Both the position numbers and the translations under genes were made by a program. From the NCBI GenBank assembly GCA_045577455.1, contig JAZNIJ010000027.1, positions 1 to 64,000 of the forward strand: DNA of 64,000 nucleotides, given 5' to 3'. Origin of the DNA: SIG653 sp045577455. Its GTDB lineage: Bacteria > Bacillota > Clostridia > Oscillospirales > CAG-382. The notes below the pieces were generated by a model, which made no database searches, had not been told where the DNA came from, and saw nothing but the letters and a program-made list of their open reading frames with translations. Positions 35,662-43,090 of this stretch are shown one piece after another (within the stretch, counting starts at the first letter, position 1; each line of letters begins with the position of its first letter).

Positions 35662-35690
35662 ATTATATCACATCATAACAATAAAATCAA
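35662..35690 (-). promoter_or_regulatory. Promoter of the phosphofructokinase gene
   Basis: TTGATT, a 17-base spacer and a perfect TATAAT on the minus strand. It leaves a leader of about 90 bases. Confidence 0.8.
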
Positions 35691-35795
35691 TCGTTTTTTG
35701 AAAAAAATTTGTTTTTTTACCGTTATTTGGCTGTCATATTTTCAATTAAAAATCAATTTTATTGAAAAACGGCTTATTTAGGAACAGATTTCCCA

Positions 35796-36395
35796 TTATT
35801 GCCTCATATCCTTAACCCTATTTTTCAGCTTAACCACCGTTAGAATTGCAATAATGAGAAGAATAGCAAAAAAAGCGCCCATAACGCATCCGCAGGTATC
35901 TATCATAACATCAGAAACTTTCCCCGTTCTGCCAAATGTGAAGCTCTGAATCGTTTCATCGATAATGGCGTTGAACATGCCGAATAGAATACCAATGAAA
36001 AAAGAAAAATCCTTTTTCGATCCGTGGGAAAGTAATGTTAAGGTAATAAAAAACGCAAGCCCCGTATAACCAAGAAGATGTGCGCTTTTTCTCACAAATA
36101 TGCTGAGATAATATGTGTTCACACTTATTTCTTGCTTATCGGAATTAGAATCTGCAGATGGATTCCTGATTGCATCCGTGCCGTCAAATATTGGTGGCAC
36201 AGTTTCACCTTGTTCAATATTGTCTCTTATGGAATTTGTAATGACATCACTTATTGCATTAGACTGTTCGGCTGTTCGTGAAGCGTTCCAAAGAAGAAAT
36301 AACGAACATAAAACAGACAGAACTGCAAGTATTAAAGTTGTTGACTTTATTTTATTCATTCGTTTTAAGAAAATCTTTTTTTCAGTTTTCTCCAT
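35796..36395 (-). CDS. VanZ-like membrane protein
   Basis: About 199 residues. A first helix near 20-38 is followed by a polar extracytoplasmic loop and three more helices. The VanZ hallmark is present: RKSAHLLGYTGLAF, then IIDETIQSFTFGRTGKVSDV and DTCGCVMG. VanZ proteins give low-level teicoplanin resistance in one context and otherwise have unclear envelope roles; nothing here suggests a van cluster. The start is uncertain: ATG 36395 follows AGGAG at long spacing, ATG 36359 and ATG 36422 are alternatives. It overlaps the end of the upstream S26-like gene. Confidence 0.85.
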   Translation of the reverse strand: MEKTEKKIFLKRMNKIKSTTLILAVLSVLCSLFLLWNASRTAEQSNAISDVITNSIRDNIEQGETVPPIFDGTDAIRNPSADSNSDKQEISVNTYYLSIFVRKSAHLLGYTGLAFFITLTLLSHGSKKDFSFFIGILFGMFNAIIDETIQSFTFGRTGKVSDVMIDTCGCVMGAFFAILLIIAILTVVKLKNRVKDMRQ

Positions 36396-36823
36396 TTTAC
36401 GCCAATTCTCCTGAAAACCCATATGGAATTGATGAACACAAATGCTCTGTATGAGAGCTTTCGGCTCACTTCCTTTTCACCGTGATATATACGGCTAACA
36501 TACGCTAAAAGCTGTTTTTTTTCAACCCTTTCAAGAACAAGTTGGTTGTCTCCGCAGAATATAAGAAAATCACTTTCAACTCTTAATAAACGATGAAGGG
36601 CAAATTCTCCGTTAGGGCGTTTATACAGATAAATTCCCTTTGGGATAATTTTGGAAACTGAGGAAAGCTCAACGCTGTCTCGCTCCTCTTTTAGGGTGGG
36701 GAGCATACTCGTTCCCTTTGGATAAACCGTTATTGTACCCCCTGAAGAGAAAACTCCTTCAAGGGTATTTTCTATATCCTTCATAAGAAAAATATCAAAG
36801 CGTTTTTCGTTATCACTTTCCAT
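36365..36823 (-). CDS. S24/S26-family (signal peptidase I-like) protein
   Basis: The 152-residue protein has TVYPKGTSMLPTL, with the likely nucleophile Ser39, and a downstream ALHRLLRV with His77. A Ser-His pair is the pattern of the SipW/ER-type branch rather than the Ser-Lys pair of typical bacterial type I signal peptidases. The C-terminal region (about 118-140) has only a weak hydrophobic stretch, and no clear N-terminal anchor is seen. It could process secreted proteins or be a relic. GAGG precedes the ATG. It overlaps VanZ and follows mgtE by 20 bases. Confidence 0.72.
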   Translation of the reverse strand: MESDNEKRFDIFLMKDIENTLEGVFSSGGTITVYPKGTSMLPTLKEERDSVELSSVSKIIPKGIYLYKRPNGEFALHRLLRVESDFLIFCGDNQLVLERVEKKQLLAYVSRIYHGEKEVSRKLSYRAFVFINSIWVFRRIGVKWRKLKKRFS

Positions 36824-36843
36824 AATTTTTCCTCAATTTTGAT

Positions 36844-38208
36844 TTAAATCCCCAAAAGCAATTTTGCAAGGGAAAAATAAATAATAAGCGAGCCGGCATC
36901 AACGAGGGTTGTTATCATTGGGCTTGCCATAACAGCAGGGTCAAACCCGATTTTTTTTGCAAATACGGGCAGGGTACATCCCAAAACCTTTGCAACGATA
37001 ACTGTTAAAAACAGAGTGAAGCAAATTGTGAATGCTGTAAGCATATTTATGTCGCTCTTAAAGGCAAGGTTATCAACCAATAGTATTTTTATAAACATCA
37101 CAGCTCCAAGAGCTGCTCCGCACAATATGGAAACACGAAATTCTTTCCATATAATTTTTCCAAGATGTGAAAACTCAATCTCACCAAGGGATAAGCTTCT
37201 TATAATAACAACCGATGATTGACTTCCCGAATTTCCCCCTGCACCCATAAGCATGGGAATAAAAGCAGTAAGGGCAATCTGTGCCGCAAGTGCGGTTTCA
37301 AATGATGATATTATCAAGCCCGTAAAGGTTGATGACAGAGTGAGGATGAGAAGCCAAGGAATTCTTTTTTTCCATATTTCAAAAACGCCTGTTTTGATAT
37401 ACGGCTTGTCGCCTGGAGTTATGGCGTTCATTTTTGCAAAGTCTTCTTCTGCTTCTAAATTCTGTATATACATAGCATCGTCAACAGTTATGATCCCAAC
37501 AAGTCGGTTTTCTCTGTCAACAACAGGCAATGCAAGAAGGTCATATTTCAAAAACTTTGCGGCAACTTCTTCCTGGTCATCTTCTGTGTATACGGAAACA
37601 ACATTTGTTTCCATAATATCTTCAATTTTTCTGTCAAGAGGGGATATGAGCAGGTCTTTGGCTGAAACAATCCCCATAAGTGTTCTGTTCTGCGTAACAA
37701 AACAGGTATAAACGGTCTCTTTCTGCGTTGCAACTCTTCTTATATGAGAAAGTGCCATCTCAACAGTAAGCTCCATTTTTAAATTAACATATTCTGTTGT
37801 CATAATTGAGCCGGCGCTTGACTCAGGATAGCGCAAAAGCTCGTTTAATTTTTTTCGCGTTTCAGGTAACGCATTTTTAAATATACGCTGAACAACATTG
37901 GCAGGCATTTCTTCTATAATGTCAACGGTGTCATCGTAAAACAGCTCTTCCAGCATTTCGGTAATTTCGGCATCTGAAAAAGAATCAATAAGGTTTTTCT
38001 GTGCGTCAGCATCCATTTCAACAAAAACCTCTGCTGCCAAATCTTTTGGAAGTAGTCTGTACAGAGTAACATATTGATTTTTTTCAAGTTCAGAAAGTAC
38101 ATCGGCAATATCTGCCGGCTCTGAAGAAGCAAAAAGCTCCTTTAATTTACCGTATTCTTTCGCCTCAAAATGAGAAAGTGCCTTTTGAAGCATTGTTTTT
38201 TCTTCCAT
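36844..38208 (-). CDS. mgtE: Magnesium transporter MgtE
   Basis: A Mg2+-gated channel of the inner membrane. The 454-residue protein has the N-terminal superhelical domain (ADIADVLSEL, then FYDDTVDIIEEMPA) and a CBS pair (about 135-255, with LALPVVDRENRLVGIITVDD). A plug helix and five membrane helices follow, with the conserved pore segments GAGGNSGSQSS and ASPMITTLVDAG. The ATG at 38208 has AAAGGGGAAAAC upstream; the reading frame is open further but without a site. It begins an operon mgtE-S26-vanZ and has a 365-base leader that looks like an RNA sensor. Confidence 0.95.
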   Translation of the reverse strand: MEEKTMLQKALSHFEAKEYGKLKELFASSEPADIADVLSELEKNQYVTLYRLLPKDLAAEVFVEMDADAQKNLIDSFSDAEITEMLEELFYDDTVDIIEEMPANVVQRIFKNALPETRKKLNELLRYPESSAGSIMTTEYVNLKMELTVEMALSHIRRVATQKETVYTCFVTQNRTLMGIVSAKDLLISPLDRKIEDIMETNVVSVYTEDDQEEVAAKFLKYDLLALPVVDRENRLVGIITVDDAMYIQNLEAEEDFAKMNAITPGDKPYIKTGVFEIWKKRIPWLLILTLSSTFTGLIISSFETALAAQIALTAFIPMLMGAGGNSGSQSSVVIIRSLSLGEIEFSHLGKIIWKEFRVSILCGAALGAVMFIKILLVDNLAFKSDINMLTAFTICFTLFLTVIVAKVLGCTLPVFAKKIGFDPAVMASPMITTLVDAGSLIIYFSLAKLLLGI

Positions 38209-38575
38209 AGTTTTCCCCTTTAAATCATAAGAAATAAAAAATAGGGTAAAACCACAAAATCCACGGTCTCTTATTTGCCGAAAAGAAACCAAATACGTTT
38301 TAATTCAATGCTTGTATCAGTGTAATATGGCTTAAATACCCATATCCCCACAATAAATTACGGCTTGAATTCTGATATACTCACAATAAATTATTGTCTG
38401 AACGCTGATACCTGCACAATAAATTATGGCTTTAAGCAATCAAGGCAACGGATGTATTCAGTTATACTTTTCGGAAAGCGTCTACTTCGGCCTGCGGAAC
38501 TTGTGCTATTACCTCCGGAATCCATCCGTCTCACCCCTTTATTGATAAATTGTGCATCAAATTTCAAAATACACT
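38209..38575 (-). promoter_or_regulatory. Structured mgtE leader, candidate riboswitch-like RNA
   Basis: From the promoter the transcript has three nested stems. P1 is TGCACAAT / ATTGTGCA (38549-38556 with 38413-38420). P2 is CAATAAAGG / CCTTGATTG (38536-38544 with 38437-38445, one mismatch). P3 is ACGGATG / CATCCGT (38523-38529 with 38448-38454). P3 encloses a 68-base purine-rich core with CCGGAGG and CCGCAGGCCGAAG. The 3' strand of P1 then recurs twice in a 33-base repeat. A late hairpin (38265-38290) lies before the gene. Genes for MgtE are usually under the M-box Mg2+ riboswitch, but the expected GTTAGGTGAGGC start and other M-box boxes are not visible. Class unassigned. Confidence 0.6.
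38318..38447 (-). repeat. 33-base degenerate tandem repeat in the mgtE leader
   Basis: On the plus strand CACAATAAATTA begins units at 38349, 38382 and 38415, exactly 33 bases apart. The following bases (CGGCTTGAATTCTGATA and similar) are partly conserved. A more decayed unit starts near 38318. Confidence 0.75.
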
Positions 38576-38581
38576 ATGTTA

Positions 38582-38610
38582 AGTATACTCTCCAATTATA
38601 AATTTGTCAA
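38582..38610 (-). promoter_or_regulatory. Promoter of mgtE
   Basis: Consensus TTGACA, a 17-base spacer and TATACT on the minus strand. Transcription should begin near 38575. Confidence 0.85.
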
Positions 38611-38670
38611 TAAGAAACTTTTTGAAGCTAAAAAATTTTACAATAGGTTTTTTCTTGTCAAAATATGTTT

Positions 38671-38705
38671 TTCGGCACTGTTGCCTCAAAAGCAACAGTA
38701 CCGAA
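38671..38705 (-). terminator. Strong hairpin after the DUF11 gene
   Basis: TTCGG-CACTGTTGC / GCAACAGT-A-CCGAA, a 14-base stem with one bulged position and a 7-base loop, within the 263-base gap to the mgtE promoter. No clean T-run follows on either strand, so termination is likely but not certain. Confidence 0.5.
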
Positions 38706-38873
38706 ATTTCCTTTATGTTGATTCTCTTTATAAAACCATTTTGAATCCGTCATTCAAAAGGTAGGTTGCTTCTTTATACTTAACTGTTCAGCATGTAGCA
38801 TCTGATATTTTGCACATTTTAAATTTTATGAAACGATTTTATATTGTCGATTTTTCTTTGTAAATTAACTGCC

Positions 38874-39725
38874 TTAGATAATACCCGAAACGGTGAGGGT
38901 TGAAATCCCTGGAATTGTTGTGTAGCTTCCGTCAGGATTCTGTGTGTATGTTGCCGCAGGAACTGTTATCTGTCCCTGAATCGTAGCAAATTCACCTGTT
39001 GCTTCATTGTATGTGTAGTTGGTGCCTTCAACCCATGTTACACCGTTAAAGGTAACTGTAAGGTTGGAGAGAATAGGGTCAAAAATATCTGTAAGAATTG
39101 CATTATCTGTCGCTGTTGCTGCTGTGTTGCCTGAGTTTTCAATAACAAAAACATAGTTTAGCTGACCGCTTTCTGAAATAACGGTTGGATTAACGGATTT
39201 GTTAATTGTAAGCTCTGCTCTGTTTTCCGCTGTAACGGTTTCAGTTGCAGTTACATCTGTTGCAAGAGATGCGCCCGTGACGGTTGCGGTGTTAACTATT
39301 GTTGAAGCGGTTGCAAGGGGTGCAAAATCCGTTACTGACGCTTCGTATACAATAATTGCGTTTCCGTTTGCGGGAACGCTGATACCGTTAATCGCAAGCG
39401 GTGGGCCTGCTGTTACCGTTGGGGCGGGCTGCAAAACTCCGTTTACATAATATTTAACCGAGCCGTCAATGTAGTCAAGAGGATAAACCGTTGTTCCGCC
39501 TGAGGTATAACCCCCAAGGTCGTCTGTAACGGTAAGCCCCGATATATTAACAGCACCGCTGTTTAAAAGTGAAATTACATATGTAACGCTGTCACCCGAT
39601 GTGTAGTCGGGAAGAACAGCCGTTTTTGTTGCCGATACAGTTTCGATGATCTCACCTGTAACGGTGTTTGACGTTGTTGTGCCACCGTTGTATGACAGAG
39701 TGGCGTAGTTTGTAAATATAGCCAT
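38874..39725 (-). CDS. DUF11-repeat protein without signal peptide
   Basis: The 283-residue protein begins MAIFTNYATLSYNGGTTTSN. It contains two DUF11/conserved-repeat beta modules: DYTSGDSVTYVISLLNSGAV near 40-60 and SESGQLNYVFVIENSGNTA near 183-205, each followed by LTVTDDLGG- or LTDIFDP-like strands. DUF11 modules are normally found in secreted surface or S-layer-like proteins. No signal peptide, anchor or sorting motif is present here, so export by another route or a cytoplasmic or spore role is possible. The gene looks richer in G and C than its neighbours (not computed), hinting at transfer. AGGAGATATAT precedes the ATG. Confidence 0.78.
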   Translation of the reverse strand: MAIFTNYATLSYNGGTTTSNTVTGEIIETVSATKTAVLPDYTSGDSVTYVISLLNSGAVNISGLTVTDDLGGYTSGGTTVYPLDYIDGSVKYYVNGVLQPAPTVTAGPPLAINGISVPANGNAIIVYEASVTDFAPLATASTIVNTATVTGASLATDVTATETVTAENRAELTINKSVNPTVISESGQLNYVFVIENSGNTAATATDNAILTDIFDPILSNLTVTFNGVTWVEGTNYTYNEATGEFATIQGQITVPAATYTQNPDGSYTTIPGISTLTVSGII

Positions 39726-39746
39726 ATATATCTCCTGTAAAAAGAC

Positions 39747-39798
39747 AAGCTGTTTTAATAACTTACTCTTGTGAAAAGAAAAGCTGTTTTAATAACTT
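39747..39798. repeat. 18-base direct repeat upstream of the DUF11 gene
   Basis: AAGCTGTTTTAATAACTT occurs identically at 39747-39764 and 39781-39798, 34 bases apart. It lies in the 398-base gap between the DUF11 gene and the atp operon. That gap also holds a weak TCGGT/ACCGA hairpin (39878-39899) and the atp promoter. Confidence 0.8.
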
Positions 39799-40040
39799 GT
39801 TTTTTATTTTGTTTTATAGCGTTGGGACAGAGAAGCGGTTTTCAAATGAAAGAAATCCGAAATCCTTTCTTTATCCCTCGGTACATAATATGACACCGAA
39901 TTATTTTTGACAAACATTTCCTATTTATTATTCATTGCACTTTCCCATGGGCAAATGTGAACCTAAAAAGAATTTCTCGGCGGTATAACCAAAAAATGTT
40001 AAGAAATTATAACTTTGGAGAAAATATTTGCAAAAGTGAC

Positions 40041-40069
40041 TTGAAAAAAACTGCACGATATAGTATAAT
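40041..40069 (+). promoter_or_regulatory. Promoter of the ATP synthase operon
   Basis: TTGAAA, a 17-base spacer and a perfect TATAAT, 54 bases before the first gene. Confidence 0.82.
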
Positions 40070-40123
40070 TTGTATTGATTTTGATTTTGTTGAACAACAA
40101 AGCATATCTACGGAGTTGTAAGT

Positions 40124-40591
40124 ATGAAAATTGATAAAAATATTTGGAAAGAAACGCTGTTTATTGCTCTCGGAACCTTTTTTGCAGGCGCAATAATGGT
40201 TGTTGTGTTTCTTTGTCTTGATAAATTCGATTTAAAGGTTTTATACGGCGCGTTGTTCGGCTGTACGGTGGCAGTTCTTAATTTCTTCTTTATGGCTTAT
40301 TCGTTACAGAAGGCAATGAAAAGCGTTAAGGACGAAAGCGAAGAAGAAAGAGAAAAGCTGGTTAAAATGAAAATAAAGGCATATTATTCCTTCCGTTCTC
40401 TCGTTTATTTGTTGGCTCTCGCCGGTGCAATGGCATCAAAGCAATTCAATATTATAACTCTTTTGGCTCCTATGGTATTCCCTCAGATAACAGCAAGGAT
40501 ACGTCTTTTGTGGCTCGGAAAGAAAGGCGAGGATGTGCCTTCTTCTGAAGATAATGTGGAAAATGCTGAAACAAAAAACACAGAAGAATAG
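40124..40591 (+). CDS. atpI: ATP synthase subunit I-like protein
   Basis: The 155-residue protein has hydrophobic segments near 10-32, 38-60, 92-105 and 108-128, and an acidic tail (PSSEDNVENAETKN). It lies first in the atp operon, where AtpI, a c-ring assembly or Mg2+/Ca2+ helper protein, is expected. The sequence itself is divergent, so the call rests on size, topology and position. It is followed by a 151-base gap that holds a structured RNA element before atpB. Confidence 0.75.
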   Translation: MKIDKNIWKETLFIALGTFFAGAIMVVVFLCLDKFDLKVLYGALFGCTVAVLNFFFMAYSLQKAMKSVKDESEEEREKLVKMKIKAYYSFRSLVYLLALAGAMASKQFNIITLLAPMVFPQITARIRLLWLGKKGEDVPSSEDNVENAETKNTEE

Positions 40592-40606
40592 TTTAAAATC
40601 AAGATA

Positions 40607-40678
40607 GCGGCTTTTCGAAATGTAAATTGCAGAAAACGGATTTTACAATTTTCAGCCGCGCTGAAAATAGAAAACCGC
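40607..40678 (+). promoter_or_regulatory. Three-way-junction RNA element between atpI and atpB
   Basis: Outer stem GCGGcTTTTC / GAAAACCGC (40607-40616 with 40670-40678, one bulge) encloses two hairpins that abut each other. One is TGTAAA / TTTACA (40621-40626 with 40642-40647). The other is ATTTTCAGC / GCTGAAAAT (40648-40656 with 40660-40668), a perfect 9-base-pair stem. It may set subunit ratios by mRNA processing or attenuation. No U-run follows, so it is not a plain terminator. Confidence 0.55.
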
Positions 40679-40742
40679 ATTGTTTAGGCGAAAATCACCA
40701 AAAGCGTTTGGCTTTTCGTTTTGTAAAGGAGATGTTTGATGT

Positions 40743-41468
40743 ATGGGAAATGAAATTAATATTTCCGGTGCAAATATAATATATGAAATACCAATATTGG
40801 GTGGTATAAAAATAACGGAAACTCAGGTAAACTCCCTATTAGTTATTCTTATGGTGTTTATTATCTGCAAGGTGCTGACGGCAGGTCTGAAGGTTAAACC
40901 AACCTCAAAACGGCAAATCGTTGCGGAGTTCCTTGTTGAAAAAGCAAGAGGGCTTGTTAAAGGAAATATGGGAGAGAAGCATTTGAGCTTTACGCCATTT
41001 GTTATGGCACTTCTCACGATTTCCGCTCTTTCCAGCTTACTTAGTCTTTTGGGGCTTTATCCGCCAACGGCAGACCTTAACACCATTCTCGGATGGTCGA
41101 TAACCGTTTTTGTGCTTCTTACAAGAGAAAAATTAAGGGGCGGTTTTGTTGGTTATCTGAAGGGATATTTGGAGCCGTTTGCCCTTTTCGCACCTCTTAA
41201 TATTATAAGTGAAATTGCGACCCCCATTTCAATGGCTTTCCGTCATTTCGGAAATGTTGTTTCCGGTGTTGTTATATCAGCTTTGCTATTTTGGGCGCTT
41301 GGTAATCTTTCAAGCTCAATAGTTTCGGGTGCGATTTCTTTTCCCTTTATGCAGATTGGTATTCCCGCTGTGTTTTCTTTGTATTTTGACATTTTCAGCG
41401 GTTGTCTGCAAGCGTTTATTTTCAGCACGCTTACAATGATAAATATTGCAATGGCAAACGAGGATTAA
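40743..41468 (+). CDS. atpB: ATP synthase F0 subunit a
   Basis: Forms the ion half-channels beside the c ring. The 241-residue protein has five to six membrane helices and the essential arginine in MAFRHFGNVVSG. FSLYFDIFSGCLQAFIF near the C-terminus is the other conserved helix. An AAAGGAGATG site precedes the ATG at 40743. It is short compared with many a subunits but complete. Confidence 0.95.
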   Translation: MGNEINISGANIIYEIPILGGIKITETQVNSLLVILMVFIICKVLTAGLKVKPTSKRQIVAEFLVEKARGLVKGNMGEKHLSFTPFVMALLTISALSSLLSLLGLYPPTADLNTILGWSITVFVLLTREKLRGGFVGYLKGYLEPFALFAPLNIISEIATPISMAFRHFGNVVSGVVISALLFWALGNLSSSIVSGAISFPFMQIGIPAVFSLYFDIFSGCLQAFIFSTLTMINIAMANED

Positions 41469-41544
41469 TTAATAAACATAACAGATACAAACAAAACAAA
41501 TATGATAAAAATATAAAACATATAAATTTTGGAGGATTTCAATT

Positions 41545-41811
41545 ATGATGGCAAAAGCAGTAGTTTTAGCGGCATGCGCACTTGGTGCAGGAATCGCAGT
41601 TTTAACAGGTATAGGTCCTGCTATAGGTCAGGGTTTCGCTGTTGGTAAGGCATGTGAAGCAGTAGGCAGACAGCCCGAGGCACAGGGTGGTGTAAGGTCA
41701 ACCTTGATTCTTGGTTGTGCTTTGGCAGAAACAACAGGTATTTATGCATTCATTGTTGCGTTGTTGCTTCTTTTCTTTGCTCCGGGTCAGTTCATTGGTC
41801 TTTTGGGCTAA
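41545..41811 (+). CDS. atpE: ATP synthase F0 subunit c, Na+-type ligand set
   Basis: The rotor-ring subunit, 88 residues, two helices with the RQPEA loop (42-46). The ion-carrying glutamate is Glu62 in ALAETTGIYAF. Together with Gln29 (GIGQG), Thr63 and Tyr67 it matches the Na+ ligand set Gln32-Glu65-Ser66-Tyr70 of the Ilyobacter tartaricus ring, offset by three. This suggests Na+ rather than H+ coupling. GGAGGATTTCAATT precedes tandem ATG codons. Confidence 0.95.
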   Translation: MMAKAVVLAACALGAGIAVLTGIGPAIGQGFAVGKACEAVGRQPEAQGGVRSTLILGCALAETTGIYAFIVALLLLFFAPGQFIGLLG

Positions 41812-41962
41812 AACGAAAATTTCCGATAGGCAGCAAGCTAAGATATATTTTAAGTTTTATGCTTCAAAGCAAGAAAGTATTGAGTGAAAATACGAACATA
41901 AAGATTTACAGTGTATCTTAAAGAAATAAGAAAAACAACAAGAGATTTTCGGAGGAAATATA

Positions 41963-42508
41963 GTGGAAGTTCACGCATTAACCAATGTGCTTGAATCTGT
42001 TCAGCTTATTTATCTCGACCCCTTTGCAATAATTGTTTCTGCGTGCAACCTTTTGATTATTTTTCTTATAATCAAGAAGTTTCTTTATAAACCCGTTATG
42101 AAGATAATGAAGGAGCGCGAAGACCAGATTCAAAGCCGGTATGACGATGCAGACAAGGCAAAACAAGAAGCCGAGGAAAGCAGAGCCATATATTCCGAGC
42201 GTGTGCGTCACGCAGAGGAGGAGGCAGAGCAGATAATTCAGAGGGCAAACGAGGATGCGAAAAAGCTAAGCGGAGAAATTGTTTCAGAAGCAGGTCAGCA
42301 GGCAGAAGCAATTCGCAAAAAAGCACAATCTGATATAGAACGTGAAAAAGAGAAAGCCAGAGCAGAGCTTAAAAAAGAAATTGCTGATATTTCTGTTGAC
42401 ATAGCAGGTAAGGTTGTTGGCAGAGAAATTGATGCAGAAGACCATAAACGCTTTATTAACGAATTTGTTGAAGATGTAAGCGGTGAGGGAGACGGTGGCA
42501 ATGGCTGA
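41963..42508 (+). CDS. atpF: ATP synthase F0 subunit b
   Basis: The peripheral stalk. The 181-residue protein has one membrane helix (about 20-38) followed by a long charged helix rich in Glu, Lys and Arg (EREDQIQSRYDDADKAKQEA and onward), the classic b shape. The start is GTG at 41963 with GGAGGAAATATA upstream. It overlaps atpH by 8 bases. The 151-base gap to atpE shows nothing clear. Confidence 0.93.
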   Translation: MEVHALTNVLESVQLIYLDPFAIIVSACNLLIIFLIIKKFLYKPVMKIMKEREDQIQSRYDDADKAKQEAEESRAIYSERVRHAEEEAEQIIQRANEDAKKLSGEIVSEAGQQAEAIRKKAQSDIEREKEKARAELKKEIADISVDIAGKVVGREIDAEDHKRFINEFVEDVSGEGDGGNG

Positions 42509-43037
42509 TTTATGTAAAGAATACGGGGGTGCATTGTATCTTCTTGCGAAAGAAACAGGAAAAACAGCAGAATTTTTTTCTCAGCTTTGGGAGATAAAAA
42601 AGCTCCTTGAAGATAATCCGAGCTATGTTAAGCTGATATCATCTCCTGCTATGAGCAGTTCTGAAAAGAGAGCTCTTATAGAAAAGGCATTTGGTGGCAA
42701 AACAGAAGAATATATTGTCAGCTTTATGCATATTTTGAGCGACAGAAATTATTTCAGCCATTTTATTGGGTGCGTTGAGCATTATAAAACGGCTTATTAT
42801 GCTGAAAATAACATTTCGGAAGGTATTGCAATCTCTGCTGTTCAGTTAACTGATGAAGAAAAAGAAAAAATCAGAAAAGCTGTTGAGGCAAAGTTGAAAA
42901 ACAGAAATCTGATTTTGAATTTTTCAGTTGACGAAACTCTTTTGGGTGGTTTTTATGTTGAAGTAGACGGCAAGGTTTTTGATTCTTCGGTAAAAACAAA
43001 GCTGTCTGGGCTGAAAGATGAACTTTCAAAACATTAA
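42501..43037 (+). CDS. atpH: ATP synthase F1 subunit delta
   Basis: Connects the b stalk to the top of F1. The 178-residue protein begins MADLCKEYGGALYLLAKETG and ends with the conserved DETLLGGFYVEVDGKVFDSS motif. I chose the ATG at 42501, inside the end of atpF, because it matches the family N-terminus and gives translational coupling; an in-frame ATG at 42483 is less likely. Confidence 0.93.
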   Translation: MADLCKEYGGALYLLAKETGKTAEFFSQLWEIKKLLEDNPSYVKLISSPAMSSSEKRALIEKAFGGKTEEYIVSFMHILSDRNYFSHFIGCVEHYKTAYYAENNISEGIAISAVQLTDEEKEKIRKAVEAKLKNRNLILNFSVDETLLGGFYVEVDGKVFDSSVKTKLSGLKDELSKH

Positions 43038-43090
43038 AACCCCATAACGCTTTTTATTAGGGGCGTAAAAAAATCCATGGAGGAAAGATA

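Noticed and set aside
38209..38575. Classical M-box call for the mgtE leader
   Set aside because: The conserved GTTAGGTGAGGC start and later M-box boxes were not found by eye, so I left the class open.
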